This document shows positions 33,351 through 43,568 of a stretch of 64,000 bases of DNA, piece after piece. The DNA lies in assembly GCF_023898315.1 (NCBI RefSeq), contig NC_064615.1, forward strand, positions 4,846,501-4,910,500. Direction: 5' to 3'. The DNA is from Schistocerca nitens (Eukaryota; Arthropoda; Insecta; Orthoptera; Acrididae). The position numbers were made by a program, and so were the translations under genes. How positions within the stretch are numbered: position 1 is the first letter of the stretch; every line of letters starts with the position of its first letter. The notes under the pieces are model-generated. The model was not told the DNA's origin. It saw only the letters and a program-made list of their open reading frames with translations, and did no database searches.

Positions 33351-34495
33351 CTGAGGCCTTAGACAGTGACCATCGGCTGTTGGTAGCCACCCTGAGAGAG
33401 AAAAAAGATAGGAGGGCAACAGATATACAAGAGAAAAGGTTGAAAACATGGATGCTGAAAGAGGATGAACGGAGGACCCAGTACCAGACACTGATCAGGA
33501 AAAAGCTGCCAAAGGAAGATCAGAGAACAGTGGAAGAAGAATGGGGAGATTTTAAGAGTGCTCTAGTTGAGGCAGCTGAGACTGTGTGCGGAAGAACTAG
33601 CACAAAGAGGAGAAGTAAGGAAACCCCATGGTGGAACAACATATGTAAAGAGGCAGTACTTCGAAAGAACAAAGCCTTCAGAGAATGGTTCCAGACCCGA
33701 ACAGAGGAAGCTAGGGTAAAATATAAGGAAAGCAAGAAAGCGGCACAGACCATAGTAAGGGCGGAGAAGAAGAATTGGATGGAAAAATGGACAAGAATGT
33801 TAGAAGAGGACAGTGAAGGGAACAAAAAAGTACTTTACACCATGGTAAGAAATAAGAGGAACGACAGAAGCGAGTGCCTGAGGATCATGGATAATAATGG
33901 AAGAGTTGTGGAGGAAATGCATGAGCTCAAAAAGATTTGGAAGGAGTACTTTGAAGATCTGTTGAATGCCGCCAAGCGGGTAACTAACAGCGATGGAGAG
34001 CCTAAGGCAGCAGACGATTATAATAGTGGGGAAATTGATGATCTAACTTGGAATGAAGTGGAAGAAGCCATAAAGAGGATGAAAGGGGGCAAGGCACCAG
34101 GTTGGGACGAAGTAACAGTGGATATGATACGAGCAGCAGGAGTAGTAGGAACCCAGTGGCTATACAGAGTGCTGAGGGTGGTGTGGAAGGAGAACAGAAT
34201 TCCTGAGGATTGGAAGAAAGGAATTATAGTCCCGATCTTCAAGAAAGGGGATAAAAGGAAATGTGAGAACTACAGAGGAATCACCCTGCTATGCCACTGT
34301 GGAAAAATCTATGAAAAGATCCTGGAGAAGAGAATAAGAAGCAGTATTGAAAGTAGACTGCAAGAGGAGCAGTACGGTTTCAGACCGGGAAGATCAACAA
34401 CGGACCTCATATTTGCGGTAAGGCAACTGCAGGAAAGGCACTATGAGTACGGGAAGGACTTGATCATGGCCTTTTTAGATATTGAGAAGGCGTAT
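33232..34495 (+). pseudogene. RTE-type LINE ORF, inverted 5' segment (endonuclease end + RT start)
   Basis: Open plus-strand frame to 34498. It has the end of the endonuclease domain (DYVLVDRQMM, SEALDSDHRLLVATLREKK), a long charged linker, then RT N-terminal motifs: RMKGGKAPGWDEVTVDM, IPEDWKKGIIVPIFKKGD, CENYRGITLL, EEQYGFRPGRSTTDLIF and MAFLDIEKAY, where it stops at the target duplication. The endonuclease N-terminus is missing (5' truncation). No disabling mutation is seen within it. Confidence 0.9.
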
Positions 34496-34506
34496 TAAAG
34501 CATATT
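34493..34506. repeat. Target-site duplication, right copy
   Basis: TATTAAAGCATATT. Its first three bases (TAT) are also the last codon of the LINE segment, so there is microhomology between target and element at the inner priming site. Confidence 0.9.
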
Positions 34507-35399
34507 AATGAAGTAAACCTGTTCTAATCCTACAGGTCACTTTGAATATCACAGTTCTTTACTGGGAACTGTCCTATTGCAGCTACTACATCCTTCCTTT
34601 CCTATGACCTCTAAACTGCTTCATCAAGTGAGTAATTGGGAACCTAGGATTCAATTTATTTTAACCAATTACACAAAATGACTTCTCGTTAATGGATATC
34701 CAATGTGGCAGTATTTGCATTTTTTTCTTGTTGGACACAAATTACAATAAAAGAACCAAAAATATGGTACTGTATTTCCATAATCATGAAAAAATTAGAT
34801 CATGTGTGTGGCCTGTTTTACATCAGCCCATTACAATATATAGGTAATGGCATACTTCTGGTCAGACATGATTAGTAATAAATCCTTAAGGCTGGAGAGG
34901 TGGCTCGATGTTAACAGGTGCTAATAGTTTAAAATCATGTTGTTACTTTTACTGGCCTTGTTGCTAAGGAGTACAGGTCTATAGAAGGTAATGCACATAT
35001 GCATCAACCAGCAGTAAAGAGGGAATTTTTTGTAAATGAAGATACAGCTTAAACTGTTGTTATATAGACGTGTGTTAGATATCTATAGACCAGTGTTACT
35101 TCCAAACACAGTTCCAAAACTATTCCGATTCTGAATCATCTCTTTGACTGGAAGGAAGAAGTGGCTTTTTAGAATAATAATTCTTCACACTGATTTAGTT
35201 CTTAAGGCAGTGGTTTTCAGATGATTATTCCTCATGTGTATTTTTGTACCAAGTAATCAACTGTTAACTAGTATATTCTTCCCTGTTCCATGTGAGAAAG
35301 CCTAGTACTTACCCAGACCCATGTTTCTGGGATTCTGGCACCCTGTTACAGATTTCTCCTCTTTTAACTACATCTAATTTTCTGACACCAAGGTAAATA
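34507..35399. other. Intergenic, one diverged dispersed repeat
   Basis: The stretch at about 35030-35110 (TTATATAGACGTGTGTTAGA; TTCCAAACACAGTTCCAAAA) is a diverged copy of 40570-40665 (CTATATAGAAATGTGTGTTT; TGAACTCAGCTCCAAAACA). No family assigned and no gene seen. Confidence 0.5.
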
Positions 35400-35448
35400 T
35401 TAGTAACAATATTGTATGACATTATTATGGAAAGGGTGTCACCATATA

Positions 35449-37019
35449 CCGGGTATTACAAAAAGGTACGGCCAAACTTTCAGGAAACATTCCTCACCCA
35501 CAAAGAAAGAAAATATGTTATGTGGACATGTGTCCGGAAACGCCTACTTTCCATGTTAGAGCTCATTTTATTACTTCTCCTCAAATCACATTAATCATGT
35601 AATGGAAACATACAGCAAAAGAATGTACCAGCGTGACTTCAAACACTTTGTTACAGGAAATGTTCAAAATGTCTTCCGTTAGCGAGGATACATGCATCCA
35701 CCCTCCGTCGCATGGAATCCCTGATGCAGCCCTGAAGATTGGCATATTGTATCACAGCCGTCCACAATATGAGCACGAAGAGGCTCTACATTTGGTACCG
35801 GCGTTGCGTAGACAAGAGCTTTCAACGCCCACATAAGTGAAAGTCAAGAGGGTTGAGGTCAGGAGAGCGTGGAGGCCATGGAATTGGTCCACCTCTACCA
35901 ATCCATCTGTCACCGAATCTGTTGTTGAGAAGCGTACGAACACTTCGACTGAAATGTGCAGGAGCTTCATCGTGCATGAACCACATGTTGTGTCGTACTT
36001 GTAAAGGCACATGTTCTAGCAGCACAGGTAGAGTATCCCGTATGAAATCATGATAACGTGCTCCATTGAGCGTAGGAGGAAGAACATGGGGCCCAATCAA
36101 GACACACCAACAATGCCTGCCCAAACGTTCACAGAAAATCTGTGTTGATGACGTGATTGCACAATTGCGTGCGGATTCTCGTCAGCCCACACATGTCGAC
36201 TGTGAAAATTTACAATTTGATCACGTTGGAATGAAGCCTCATCCGTAAAGAGAACATTTGCACTGAAATGAGGATTGACACATTGTTGGATGAACCATTC
36301 GCAGAAGTGTACCCGTGGAGGCCAATCAGCTGCTGATAGTGCCTGCACACGTTGTACATGGTACGGAAACAACTGGTTCTCCCGTAGCACTCTCCATACA
36401 GTGACGTGGTCAATGTTACCTTGTACAGCAGCAACTTCTCTGACGCTGACATTAGGGTTATCGTCAAGTGCACGAAGAATTGCCTCGTCCATTGCAGGTG
36501 TCCCCGTCGTTCTAGGTGTTCCCCAGCCACGAGTCATAGGCTGGAATGTTCCGTGCTCCCTAAGACGCCGATCAATTGCTTCGAACGTCTTCCTGTCGGG
36601 ACATCTTCGTTCTGGAAATCTGTCTCGATACAAACGTACCGCACCACGGCTATTGCCCCGTGCTAATCCATACATCAAATGGGCATCTGCCAACTCCGCA
36701 TTTGTAAACATTGCACTGACTGCAAAACCACGTTCGTGATGAACACTAACCTGTTGATGCTACGTACTGATGTGCTTGATGTTAGTTCTGTAGAGCAATG
36801 AGTCGCATGTTCACACAAGCACCGAAGTCAGCATTACCTTCCTTCAATTGGGCCAACTGGCGGTGAATCGAGGAAGTACAGTACATACTGACGAAACTAA
36901 AATGAGCTCTAACATGGAAATCAAGCGTTTCCGGACACATGTCCACATAACATCTTTTCTTTATTTGTGTGTGAGGAATGTTTCCTGAAAGTTTGGCCGT
37001 ACCTTTTTGTAACACCCTG
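35449..37019 (-). mobile_element. mariner-type transposon with 120-bp TIRs (DD41D)
   Basis: Flanked by TA (35447-35448, 37020-37021). Inverted repeats of about 120 bp, beginning GGTATTACAAAAAGGTACGG on the left (35452) and GGTGTTACAAAAAGGTACGG on the right, match over nearly their full length up to GAGCTCATTTTA. Length 1571 bp. One transposase gene on the minus strand, broken. Flanking sequence on both sides is PLE tail, so this element inserted into the PLE. Confidence 0.93.
35640..36711 (-). pseudogene. DD41D mariner-type transposase (broken)
   Basis: Starts at 36711 (MFTNAELADAHLMYGLARGN). An N-terminal HTH region has CPDRKTFEAIDRRLREHGTF. The first catalytic Asp is in NVLFTDEASFQRD. A frameshift near 36110 follows NVWAGIVG. 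The second Asp is in MWFMHDEAPAHFS and the third in RSPDLNPLDFHL, with 41 residues between them. A premature TGA follows HLCGR at about 35822, where this family usually reads W and continues. Only the frameshift and that stop separate it from an intact gene, so it decayed fairly recently. Confidence 0.9.
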
Positions 37020-37332
37020 TAGAGGAGATGTTGAATTGCAGACAGACACAGTAAAAAGACTACTATACATTTGAGTCTTTGACCACAAGGCCTTCTTCTG
37101 AAGTAGAAAACACGCAGACAGATATGCAAGCACAACTTACACACACATGACCACTGTCTGTGGCCACTGAGGTTGGACTACATAGAGTATCTGCTCGACG
37201 GGAAAGCCATCTGTGGGTGGTGAGGGGGGGGGGGAGAGGCTGGAGAGGGGAAGGGAAGGGATCGTTGAGGAGGGGAAGGGAGTGCAGCAATAGCAGGGTA
37301 GGGTTGCTAGGTGCAGTTGAGAGGTTTCAAGG

Positions 37333-37444
37333 GAGAAAAGCAGAATGGGAGAGAAGCAGAATGGGAGAAAGGCAGAATGGGGGAAAGGCAGAATGGGGGA
37401 AAGGCAGAATGGGGGAAAGGCAGAATGGGGGAAAGGCAGACAAG
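37333..37444. repeat. 16-bp minisatellite, about 7 units
   Basis: Consensus GGAAAGGCAGAATGGG repeated from 37333 to 37444, the first units varying (AGAAAAGCAGAATGGG, AGAGAAGCAGAATGGG). It lies between body and tail of the PLE relic. Confidence 0.95.
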
Positions 37445-37449
37445 GTGAA

Positions 37450-38508
37450 AAATTAGTTTATAGTTTCACAGATGGCTCTACCTTCGGTGGGATAGGATAT
37501 ATCTTTGACCGGACTGAAGTAGGTGGCAGTGGTAGGATGCATGGGACAGGTCTTAAGTCAAAGTCTATTGCAGAAATATGAACCATGAGCCAAGGGGTCT
37601 GGGAACAGGGGTAGAGTAGCGATGGACAAGGATATTGTGTAGGTTTGGTGAGTGGTGGAAAACAAGCGTGGGATGGTTGGGGAGGATAGTGGTTAGAATA
37701 TTAATCATTTCAGGGTATGACAAGAGGTAGTCTAAAACCTGGCAGAGAATGTGATTCAGTTGCTCCAGCCCTGGCTGCTACTGAGTCACGAGGGACGCAC
37801 TTCTCTGTGGCCACATGGTGGTTGTGTGGGTGGCTGTAGGTGACTGGAGAGGCTAGGCAAAGGAGGTCTGTTTTTGCACAAGGTTGGGTCAGTAATTTAG
37901 GTCTTTGTAGGCCTTGATGAGACACTAGGTATATTTGTACAGAGAATGGTCACTACAGATGCGGTGGCCAGGGTGGCTACACTGTATGGAAGATACACCT
38001 TGGTATGGAATGGGTAATAGCTTACAAAGCAGAGGTATTGCTGGTGGTTGACATGTTTGTTACGGGTTAAGGTACTAATGTAACCATCCTCGAGGCAGAT
38101 GGTTTGTTAAGTTGAGGATGACCAGGTGATGCAAATAGGTGAGAAGGTGTTGAGGTTCTGGAGGAATGTGAATAGGATGCCCTAACCCTCAGTCCGGATC
38201 ATGAAGATGTCAACAATGAATCTGAACCAGGTAAGGGGTTAGGAATTCTGGGTGGTTAGGAAGGAGTCCTCAAGGTAGATTATGAATAGGTTGGCATAGG
38301 ATGGTGCCATGTGGATAGCCACTGATGTACTATGGATTACTTTGTAGGTGATGCCTTCAAAGGAGAAGTAATTATGTGTGAGGATATAACAATATTATGA
38401 AAAGGAAAGTTGACACTCACCATATAGTGGAGATGCTGTCACAGTTAGGCACAACAAAAAGACTGTCACAAATAAAGCTTTCAGCCAGTAAGGCCTTTGT
38501 CAAAAATA

Positions 38509-38544
<36 letters not shown>

Positions 38545-39760
38545 ACTGCATTCAGTCGCCTGAGACTGCAGTCGTGTGTGTGTGTGTTCTGACAAAGGCT
38601 TACTGGCTGAAAGCTTTATTTATGACAGTCTTTTTGTTGTACCTATCTGTGAATCAGCACTTCTGCTATGGTGAGTGGCAACTTTCCTTTTGATAATATT
38701 GTTACATTCCATTCTGGATTGTGTGAGGTCATAGTTGGTCATGGTGACCAGGAAAGAGGTTATAGGTTTGGAGTCAGTAACATGTTAGGAAAGGTAGCAT
38801 TCAGTAGCAGCAAGGCTAAGGCCATTAGGGATGTTAGTGTAGAGAGAACTGGCATCAATAGTAATGAGTAGGGCACCATATAGTGAAGGAAAAGAAACTG
38901 TAGAGGGTTGGTGGGGAAAAGGTTGGGTAACAGGTGAAAGTCGGTCCACGAGAGCAGAGATTTTTTCAGTGGGGGTACAGTAACCAACCAATTGGAACAC
39001 CCTGGTTGGTTTGGTTTATGGACTTGAAGAAACATGTAGAAAGTAGAAGCATGGGGAGTGGTAGGTGTGAGGAGAGAGATATGCTCAGGGAAGAGATTCT
39101 AGGGTGGGCCTAAGGATTTGAGGAGAGACTGGAGATGCTGTTGGACTTCTGGAATGGCGTCACTGTGACAGGGTTTGTAGGTGGACAAATCTGACAGCTG
39201 GCAGAGTCCCTCCTCCAGCTAATCACTGTGGTATAAAACTACAGTGGTGGAGCTTTTGTCGGCATGTGGGACTGTACGGTTGGAAACATGTTTTAAGTAG
39301 TGGAATGAGGTTCTTTCTGCAGATGTAAGATTGGTTTCCCTGTTGAGTGATTTGAGGAAAGATGGTGAAGCAAGGTTTGAGATTGAAAAATTCCTAAATG
39401 TTAATAGAAAGTGATTTTGGGGCAGTGGGGATAGCTCACAATTGGATGGTGGAGTGAACTGAGCCAGGCAGGATTCGACATTGGCTTTGGGTTGAGTCTG
39501 ATTGGGAGTGTTTGTGGTGAAAATGTGTTTCCACTGTAGGGACTGGGGGAAGGTATTTAAGACCAGCATGATCGAATTTGGTGGGAAAGATAAAGCCTTT
39601 GGAAAGGACTGATACTTCTGTGGGACTAAGGCTTTTGAAAGGTTCATGGCTGTGTTTTAAGTCTATTTAGGTTCTGATAGGGAGTTTCTGAACACATGGT
39701 AAATGTAGTAGGTCTGTGAGCCAGGGTTTGTTGGCTAAGGGGGATATGATTCTTAAGACA
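37450..39760 (-). pseudogene. Penelope-like RT/GIY-YIG ORF, decayed
   Basis: Minus-strand pieces: KALVPQKYQSFPKALSFP near 39630, then FLKSLNRETNLTSAE and ADKSSTTVVLYHSD (PLE hallmark ADKGSTTVV), then EKISALVDRLSP, LLITIDASSLYTNIPNG (RT motif A with catalytic Asp) at 38880-38830. C-terminal sequence at 37930-37500 resembles the corresponding part of the 58.9-62-kb PLE (plus-strand GGATGCATGGGACAGGTCTT against GGGTGCATGGGACAGGTTTT). Frames are broken throughout. Confidence 0.8.
38384..38719. mobile_element. PLE-end foldback insertion with 9-bp target duplication
   Basis: Two inverted arms of about 150 bp (left AACAATATTATGAAAAGGAA, right TTCCTTTTGATAATATTGTT) enclose a (CA)n run and a short centre. 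Each arm contains a PLE-tail sequence with a degenerate hammerhead-like core (CTGACAA, GGCTTACTGGCT, GAAA, GCTT). TGTGTGAGG flanks it at 38375-38383 and 38720-38728. It lies inside the PLE RT region, which resumes in register on both sides. Confidence 0.8.
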
Positions 39761-39810
39761 ACAGATATGAAAACAAAAGTTTCACATAAATACAAAACAG
39801 ATTTTAGAGC

Positions 39811-39816
39811 TTTATT
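39811..39816 (-). terminator. Poly(A) signal of ELAC2
   Basis: AATAAA on the minus strand, 24 bases beyond the stop codon of the last ELAC2 exon. Confidence 0.75.
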
Positions 39817-39839
39817 TCTGGTATGAACAAACATGCCAT

Positions 39840-39989
39840 TCATGATTCTGACTGCTTTTGCTGAGCAGCACGCTCAGCTCGCAGTTGTCGTCGTACAGCT
39901 CGCTGTTCCAGTTCTTCGTAATCTTCAGCAAACATCAGCTTCAGAACAGGATAAAACAAAGGTAGCACTGGCAAGTCTCCCAGACGAAC
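39840..39989 (-). CDS. ELAC2: tRNase Z, long form (ELAC2): terminal coding exon
   Basis: On the minus strand a good acceptor (TCTTTTCTCAG ending at 39990) is followed by 49 codons and TGA (39842-39840). The product reads VRLGDLPVLPLFYPVLKLMF, then AEDYEELEQRAVRRQLRAER, the last a charged helix. It continues the exon at 55917-55694 in phase 0 (NMQ joins VRLGDLP). The combination matches the C-terminus of long tRNase Z, where the metallo-beta-lactamase fold is followed by a proline-rich turn, an acidic FAxDxEE segment and an Arg-rich helix. The enzyme cuts 3' trailers from precursor tRNAs in nucleus and mitochondria. Identified together with the upstream exon; alone it would not have been recognisable. 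Confidence 0.87.
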   Translation of the reverse strand, partial: VRLGDLPVLPLFYPVLKLMFAEDYEELEQRAVRRQLRAERAAQQKQSES

Positions 39990-41991
39990 CTGAGAAAAGA
40001 CTTACAGGTTAATCTTCAGCTGCACGCTATTTAAACTTAGCAAAAATATTAAAAGGATAATTAACTTAAAGAAATGATAAAATTAAAGGGACAAAGTGGC
40101 TATCCATTAATTACCTTCAGGAGACATTATTCTAAATACTGCTGATGAACGCATTAAAAAGTCGAATAAAATTACTTTCAGGTGGCAGAATCCTAAACAC
40201 TGCTGATAAACCCATTAAAAGTATGGAAAAGGCTATCACCTACCTTTTGGAACTATTAATTCCTTCCCCTGGGAAGAAAGGGAGTCAGATCTGGTAATGT
40301 TTGGAAGAAGGAGTAGATCAACCCGACTTCAGGTTGAGAGAGATCCACATGTTGTGAGGAGAAGGGGAGAGGAAGATAAAGGGTGAAATGTCAAGAGAGC
40401 AAGAAGCCATAGATAGACTGACTTTGACACGGCGTTTATCAGGTCAAAGCCAACTATTCAATCATTTCATGATCATAATGGCACTGAAATGGAGGATGAC
40501 AGAGATAGACTGAATACTAAATTCTGTTTTCTAAATTTGTTTTATGGCAGAAGAAGGTGTAGTGAAGGAATTTATTGTAAATTAAGATATAATTGCAGTG
40601 TTGCTATATAGAAATGTGTGTTTCAAACCTATTGATGAGTGTTTCCTCTGAACTCAGCTCCAAAACAGGCAGTTGATCCTCAACATATACAAATGTAACA
40701 TATTGTGTACAAGTACGTAGAAATCCATGATACTTTTTAATCGTCACATAAATACTAAAATGAAATATGATATTAACGACCGTGGGACAGAAATCCAACT
40801 AAACTGTTCAACAGAGGGAAGAAGACCGAACCTGATGGGATATCTATATGACATTAAGAAGAGTAAGCAAGAGAACTTGTTCCTCTTCTAGTGGCAGCCT
40901 ACCACATGTCGCTGGAGCAAAGAAGCATTCCAAGTCATTAGAAAAATGTGCAGATCATTCCTGTTTCAAGAAGGGTCATCAAACAGACAAACTTAACTAT
41001 AGACATATATTGCCGACAACAATCTACCTTGCTCTGGATGATGCTGATGTATACAGCATAACTTCGATTTCACTTTCTCCGATTTTACATTTTTTGCAAT
41101 TCTATGTCACAAATTTGTAGCCTAAGTGAAAAACCCATAACATCAATGCTGAAAATTCCCCAGTTTTACGTTTCTTGCTAGTAAGGTTTACTTTGATTGT
41201 ACAATTTTACTCGACATCATGCTTGACTTCATCCTGTTTTCTTCTTATTGATATTTCATGTAACTGAACAACTTGTAAGTGGCACAGAAGACAGACGGTT
41301 TGCACCGCAGATGGTGGCAGAGTTAAGGGATTATTTTAGGCAATTGCGGAGAGGGGAGATGTGAGAGAGGAAATGTTGACATAATCCACGATTGGCATGG
41401 CCAAAACAATTTGCAACATATCGCTTCACCCACAATTTTGATACAAACACTAGGTGGTCGTGGCAGCAATGGAAAAATAGGGCAGTCGACGTGAAGTGTT
41501 CCAGACTGAACCAATATGTGATGGAGGGGCCCAGGCCTCACCTTTTCTTATGCCGCTTATAACTCACTCTCATCTTTTTGTATGTGTTTCTGATGTACTA
41601 CATTCAGCAACAATATCAATCGTCAACCTTTCAAATTCAAACAATAATATACTTGGTCATAATCAAGGAAATCGGCCATTTCTGGCTAGTGAGCTCTTAT
41701 TGGTTGGTGACTTGTTACATCACCCAATAGCCAACGCAGCCACCACACCTCACTAACATACATAAAATGAGCTTGCCTGCTGGATGCGTGGAGAGGAGGA
41801 GTAGTCTTTCAATGATGGGAGTGCAGGCAGGGGTGAAAGCATTTTGTGAAGTGCTGAAAATAAACTTTTTGCACAGATCATGTGCTGTGGGACTGATGTG
41901 ACACAGAAATACAACAAGGGTTTTGCAATAGCATGTTTTCAAGGCTTTCATGTTTAAATGTGACACGATACAGTTGCGACTACATACACTA

Positions 41992-41994
<3 letters not shown>
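39990..41994. other. ELAC2 intron, 3' part; a short tandem duplication
   Basis: Two diverged 50-60 bp tandem copies occur at 40111-40167 and 40172-40222 (TTACCTTCAGG and TTACTTTCAGG starts; CACTGCTGAT shared). Otherwise nothing is recognised except the dispersed repeat near 40570-40665. Confidence 0.55.

Positions 41995-42062
<68 letters not shown>
41995..42062. repeat. (TA)n microsatellite
   Basis: About 33 TA units, directly joined to a PLE tail unit. Confidence 0.97.
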
Positions 42063-42064
<2 letters not shown>

Positions 42065-42328
42065 AAAAAGAAAGATGATGAGACTTACCAAACAAAAGCG
42101 CTGGCAGGTCGATAGACACACAAACAAACACAAATATACACACAAAATTCAAGCTTTCGCAACAAACTGTTGCCTCATCAGGAAAGAGGGAAGGAGAGGG
42201 AAAGACGAAAGGATGTGGGTTTTAAGGGAGAGGGTAAGGAGTCATTCCAATCCCGGGAGCGGAAAGACTTACCTTAGGGGGAAAAAAGGACAGGTATACA
42301 CTCGCACACACACACATATATATATATA
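42063..42328 (-). mobile_element. Solo PLE tail unit with hammerhead-like motif
   Basis: About 265 bp nearly identical to the tail of the PLE at 58483-58710, with no ORF. Shared blocks are GACTTACCAAACAAAAGCGC, the hammerhead-like region, GAAAGACGAAAGGATGTGGG and AGGTATACACTCGCACACAC. It is bounded by (TA)n on the left and by ATATATATAT on the right (42314-42329). Confidence 0.85.
42147..42184 (-). ncRNA. Hammerhead ribozyme-like motif (PLE family 1)
   Basis: Minus strand: TTC, then CTGATGA (42181-42175), an unpaired G, GCAACA-GTT-TGTTGC stem II, GAAA (42158-42155), AGCT palindrome (stem III) and CUU as cleavage triplet, then GAA which pairs with the leading TTC. It is identical to the motif at 58544-58580. 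Confidence 0.55.
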
Positions 42329-43480
42329 TACGAGTACTTTGCACCACACACTGTAGATTGTAAAGATTGGCAGCAATTACAGGAGGCTGAAACGAAACTG
42401 TAGCACTTGAGCCTTCTTTTAGATTTACATTTTAAACAGTATACAGCCTACTTCTAACAAGCTTGTCATTGTAACTGGGGAAGTAAACTCATTTTTCATG
42501 CCTCTGTTTCTCTCAATGAGCATAAAATAACACTTTTATGGGTTGGAGGATATGAAACGCAGTGAGCATGAAGTGCGGCTCATAAGAAAAACATTAAACA
42601 ATAACAGCAATGGTGACAAAGTTTGTTATTATGCAGATGCCCACATTTAAGCTATTGGTTTACCACTTAGCTGCTGTGATATTTTATATTTTTCTTTGCG
42701 ACTTTATTTCAGTCAAAGTAAAAATTACTGTATGTCCTAACATATTTTACAAAATTGACGAAGACACTTTAACTTGTAGCTGCTGAAAATTTTCATGTCC
42801 GGACCGATTCCTTTTTGCCGAAGACCACATAATTGTATTGCATTTACAATACTTCTTTTATTTACACAGAACCCACCACAATATCACCTTCCAACCTAAA
42901 CTAGACCTATGTTTATAGCACGCAATCTAATATTTTAATTTTGAAAGTATTTCACATTCTGGTGCACCGTTTCTAACATACCTTCCAACCTAACCTAGAC
43001 CTACTGTTTGTAGTGTGTGAGATAATATTTTAAGTTTGAAAGTATTCTACATTACGAGGCGTGATTTCGTGATTTCTAACAGCAGGTATGATTTCCTTCA
43101 GCTGCTATGTGTGGACTTTAGAAACATGCTGATTTGGAGTCTTGCGAATATTTTACTCATACTTGCAAACTTTATATTTAAGAACATGCATTTTTATTTT
43201 AAACTGCAAAACACTGCTAATACAAACATGCAAACAAGGTGAAACAAGTGCACTATGTATTATACAGTGATGAGTGAGGACCAAAGCCCGTGTACTGTTG
43301 ACTGCACAGTGCAGGCCAAAGAATTTACGTGGTGTGTACATACTCGGGACAGTACTGGCTCCCCTACTGATGGGGGAGTGAGCACTTGGTTGCTGTGGAG
43401 GGGGACGAATGGGAAGGATTTGATCCCGGTCAAAAGCTACTGCTAACGTTTCTTTCCTAGCTCGACTAAGCTGCTTTTAT
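42329..43480. other. ELAC2 intron; 94-bp tandem duplication
   Basis: Copies 42886-42977 and 42980-43080 share ACCTTCCAACCTAA, CTAGACCTA, AATATTTTAA and TTTGAAAGTATT with about 20 percent divergence. Nothing else recognised. Confidence 0.65.
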
Positions 43481-43568
43481 GTGAAAGCCAAAGGCCAGAC
43501 TCAAAACAAAAAAATGACAAACACTCAGATTAAGTGATGAAAGCCCCCTGCCCAAATAAAACACAAAA

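Larger units (their letters stand above)
32028..34492 (-). mobile_element. RTE-type LINE insertion with 5' inversion (twin priming)
   Basis: The pair of 14-bp target duplications encloses one insertion. In element sense (minus strand) the 3' part is at 33100-32028, ending in a (GATGAT)n tail. The 5' part lies inverted on the plus strand at 33232-34495. The plus-strand part ends with the codons for EKAY and the minus-strand part starts with the next codons, DSICRDKLW, so together they make one continuous RT sequence. Between them is a 119-bp palindrome. This is the structure expected from twin priming with an added snapback. Confidence 0.9.
35400..39760 (-). mobile_element. Decayed Penelope-like element (PLE family 2) with nested insertions
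   Basis: The minus-strand element body is at about 39760-37450, the tail at 37140-37022, and the continuation of the tail at 35446-35400 on the other side of the nested DD41D mariner (35449-37019). The tail ends ATAATGTCATACAATATTG. The tail around 37115-37070 (TTCAGAAGAAGGCCTTGTGG) resembles the 56.8-kb PLE tail. A foldback at 38384-38719 interrupts the RT region. Penelope-like elements encode RT with a GIY-YIG endonuclease and often carry hammerhead motifs in their terminal repeats. Confidence 0.8.

Noticed and set aside
37160-37581. Frames with repeated GERQNGGKAEW units as a repeat protein
   Set aside because: Translation of the 16-bp minisatellite inside a dead PLE; 16 is not a multiple of 3 and there is no gene context.
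41933-42115. Frame with Tyr-Ile repeats
   Set aside because: Translation of the (TA)n microsatellite.
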